Below are positions 63,306 through 64,000 of a stretch of 64,000 nt of DNA, in pieces. Both the position numbers and the translations under genes were made by a program. Within the stretch, counting starts at the first letter, position 1. Every line of letters begins with the position of its first letter. The DNA comes from Tetragenococcus sp041859945 (GTDB lineage Bacteria > Bacillota > Bacilli > Lactobacillales > Enterococcaceae). The stretch is from the NCBI GenBank assembly GCA_041859945.1, contig JBFLGC010000005.1, forward strand, positions 1 to 64,000, read 5' to 3'. A model generated the notes under the pieces. It saw only the letters and a program-made list of their open reading frames with translations, did no database searches and was not told the origin of the DNA.

Positions 63306-63794
63306 TTAGCCAAGTTGATCACTACTTTCCAATACAGATTTTTCCATTTGTTGACGCATTTCCACCAATTTATTGGCCACTTCTGAATCATACATGGCAA
63401 GCATCTGGGCTGCAAGTATTCCTGCGTTAGTGGCACCTGCCTTACCGATCGCAGTAGTCGCTACTGGTACTCCACCTGGCATTTGGACGATCGAAAGTAA
63501 GGAGTCTAAGCCATTCAATGTTCGTGATTGGACCGGAACACCGATCACTGGTAAGGTCGTTTTTGCTGCTAACATTCCCGGCAAATGGGCGGCCCCACCA
63601 GCTCCTGCGATAATGACTTTCAAGCCACGCTCTCTGGCCGACTCTGCAAAAGAAAATAATAGATCTGGCGTTCGATGAGCTGAAATGACCTTTTTTTCAT
63701 AAGGAATCCCGAGCTTCTCTAAACTTTCACAGCCATATTTCATCGTTTCCCAATCTGAGCTACTGCCCATGACTACTGCAACGAGTGCTTCCAT
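63306..63794 (-). CDS. purE: N5-carboxyaminoimidazole ribonucleotide mutase
   Basis: Moves the carboxyl group from N5 to C4 to give CAIR. 162 residues: VAVVMGSSSDWETMKYG, VISAHRTPDLLFSFAE with catalytic His, IIAGAGGAAHLPGMLA and PVIGVPV. SD AAAGGAG. First gene of purEKB. Confidence 0.97.
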   Translation of the reverse strand: MEALVAVVMGSSSDWETMKYGCESLEKLGIPYEKKVISAHRTPDLLFSFAESARERGLKVIIAGAGGAAHLPGMLAAKTTLPVIGVPVQSRTLNGLDSLLSIVQMPGGVPVATTAIGKAGATNAGILAAQMLAMYDSEVANKLVEMRQQMEKSVLESSDQLG

Positions 63795-63830
63795 TTTTTT
63801 GATCCACTCCTTTATTTTTTTCTCGTGTTT

Positions 63831-63906
63831 ATTGTATCAAGCAAAAAATCAGAAGTCAAAAATTAATCGAATATTACAGATAGTTAATTTTATTTCGTTC
63901 GTATTT
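63831..63906 (-). promoter_or_regulatory. purE operon promoter with PurBox
   Basis: Minus strand: TTGACT (63854-63859), 17 bases, TACAAT (63831-63836), the same boxes as at purC. PurBox-like AAATACGAACGAA (63894-63906), centred about 76 bases before the predicted start (about 63824). It touches the stop codon of the partial gene at the window end. Confidence 0.82.
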
Positions 63907-64000
63907 TAAGCATCTGCCCTAGTGAAATGAACGGTCCCCTTTTCCAAAGAAGTGACGCGTGCCAATGAAACCACACGGATCCCCATTTCTTCTAACAACT
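63906..64000 (-). CDS. C-terminal end of an unidentified gene
   Basis: Open to the window edge, ending in TAA at 63906-63908. About 30 codons are visible, reading LLEEMGIRVVSLARVTSLEK then GTVHFTRADA. Too short to identify; strand and frame are supported by absence of stops and by reasonable codon use only. Confidence 0.5.
   Translation of the reverse strand, partial: LLEEMGIRVVSLARVTSLEKGTVHFTRADA

Overview
The window is a compact, low-to-moderate GC Firmicutes chromosome segment. Gene content and order point to Enterococcaceae, most likely Enterococcus, but I could not search to confirm the species. Signs of this are a CtsR operator at clpB, a DUF1149 gene, a SepM/YlbL protease, an M-box upstream of an MgtA-type ATPase, and the order pdhABCD - yktA - suhB - typA - ylaN - ftsW - pyc - ylbC/F/G - rsmD - coaD - ylbL, which follows the Bacillus subtilis map. 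Nearly everything is housekeeping. I see no rRNA, tRNA, transposase, prophage or CRISPR array.

Layout. 1-2.5 kb: the end of lepA, three small unknown genes and an AI-2E-family membrane protein. 2.5-8.9 kb (minus strand): clpB, a flippase-like membrane protein, pepT, a Nif3-family gene. 8.9-17.2 kb: trmK, a lipoprotein, the replication-restart genes dnaI and dnaB, nrdR, then coaE-mutM-polA. 17.6-24.8 kb: BI-1 protein, hotdog protein, murC, sprT-like, tex, phosphatase, DUF1149. 25-34 kb: the ylb cluster, pyc, ftsW, ylaN. 34.8-43.5 kb: typA, suhB, yktA and the pyruvate dehydrogenase operon. 43.9-50.1 kb: Mg2+ ATPase with riboswitch, wecB, guaC, aldo/keto reductase. 50.2-63.8 kb: the full IMP pathway in two minus-strand operons, purCSQLFMNHD and purEKB, split by one small plus-strand gene.

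Regulation readable in the sequence: a CtsR heptad pair overlapping the clpB promoter; an M-box with terminator before mgtA; and two purine promoters of the same design (TTGACT-N17-TACAAT) with PurBox-like sites centred about 76 bases upstream of the predicted starts, the spacing known from activator-type PurR in Lactococcus. Many genes start with TTG or GTG behind good Shine-Dalgarno sequences, so several starts here are moved inward from the longest open frame.

The least ordinary feature is a dispersed modular repeat family with at least six copies between genes (near 6.4, 20.3-20.7, 25.0, 34.2, 36.9 and 60.2 kb). Copies share inverted termini, two distinct subterminal modules and an optional central hairpin whose stem differs between copies yet stays paired. 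Some are flanked by short direct repeats. It may belong to, or resemble, the EFAR miniature elements described in E. faecalis. I found no convincing new multi-gene system.
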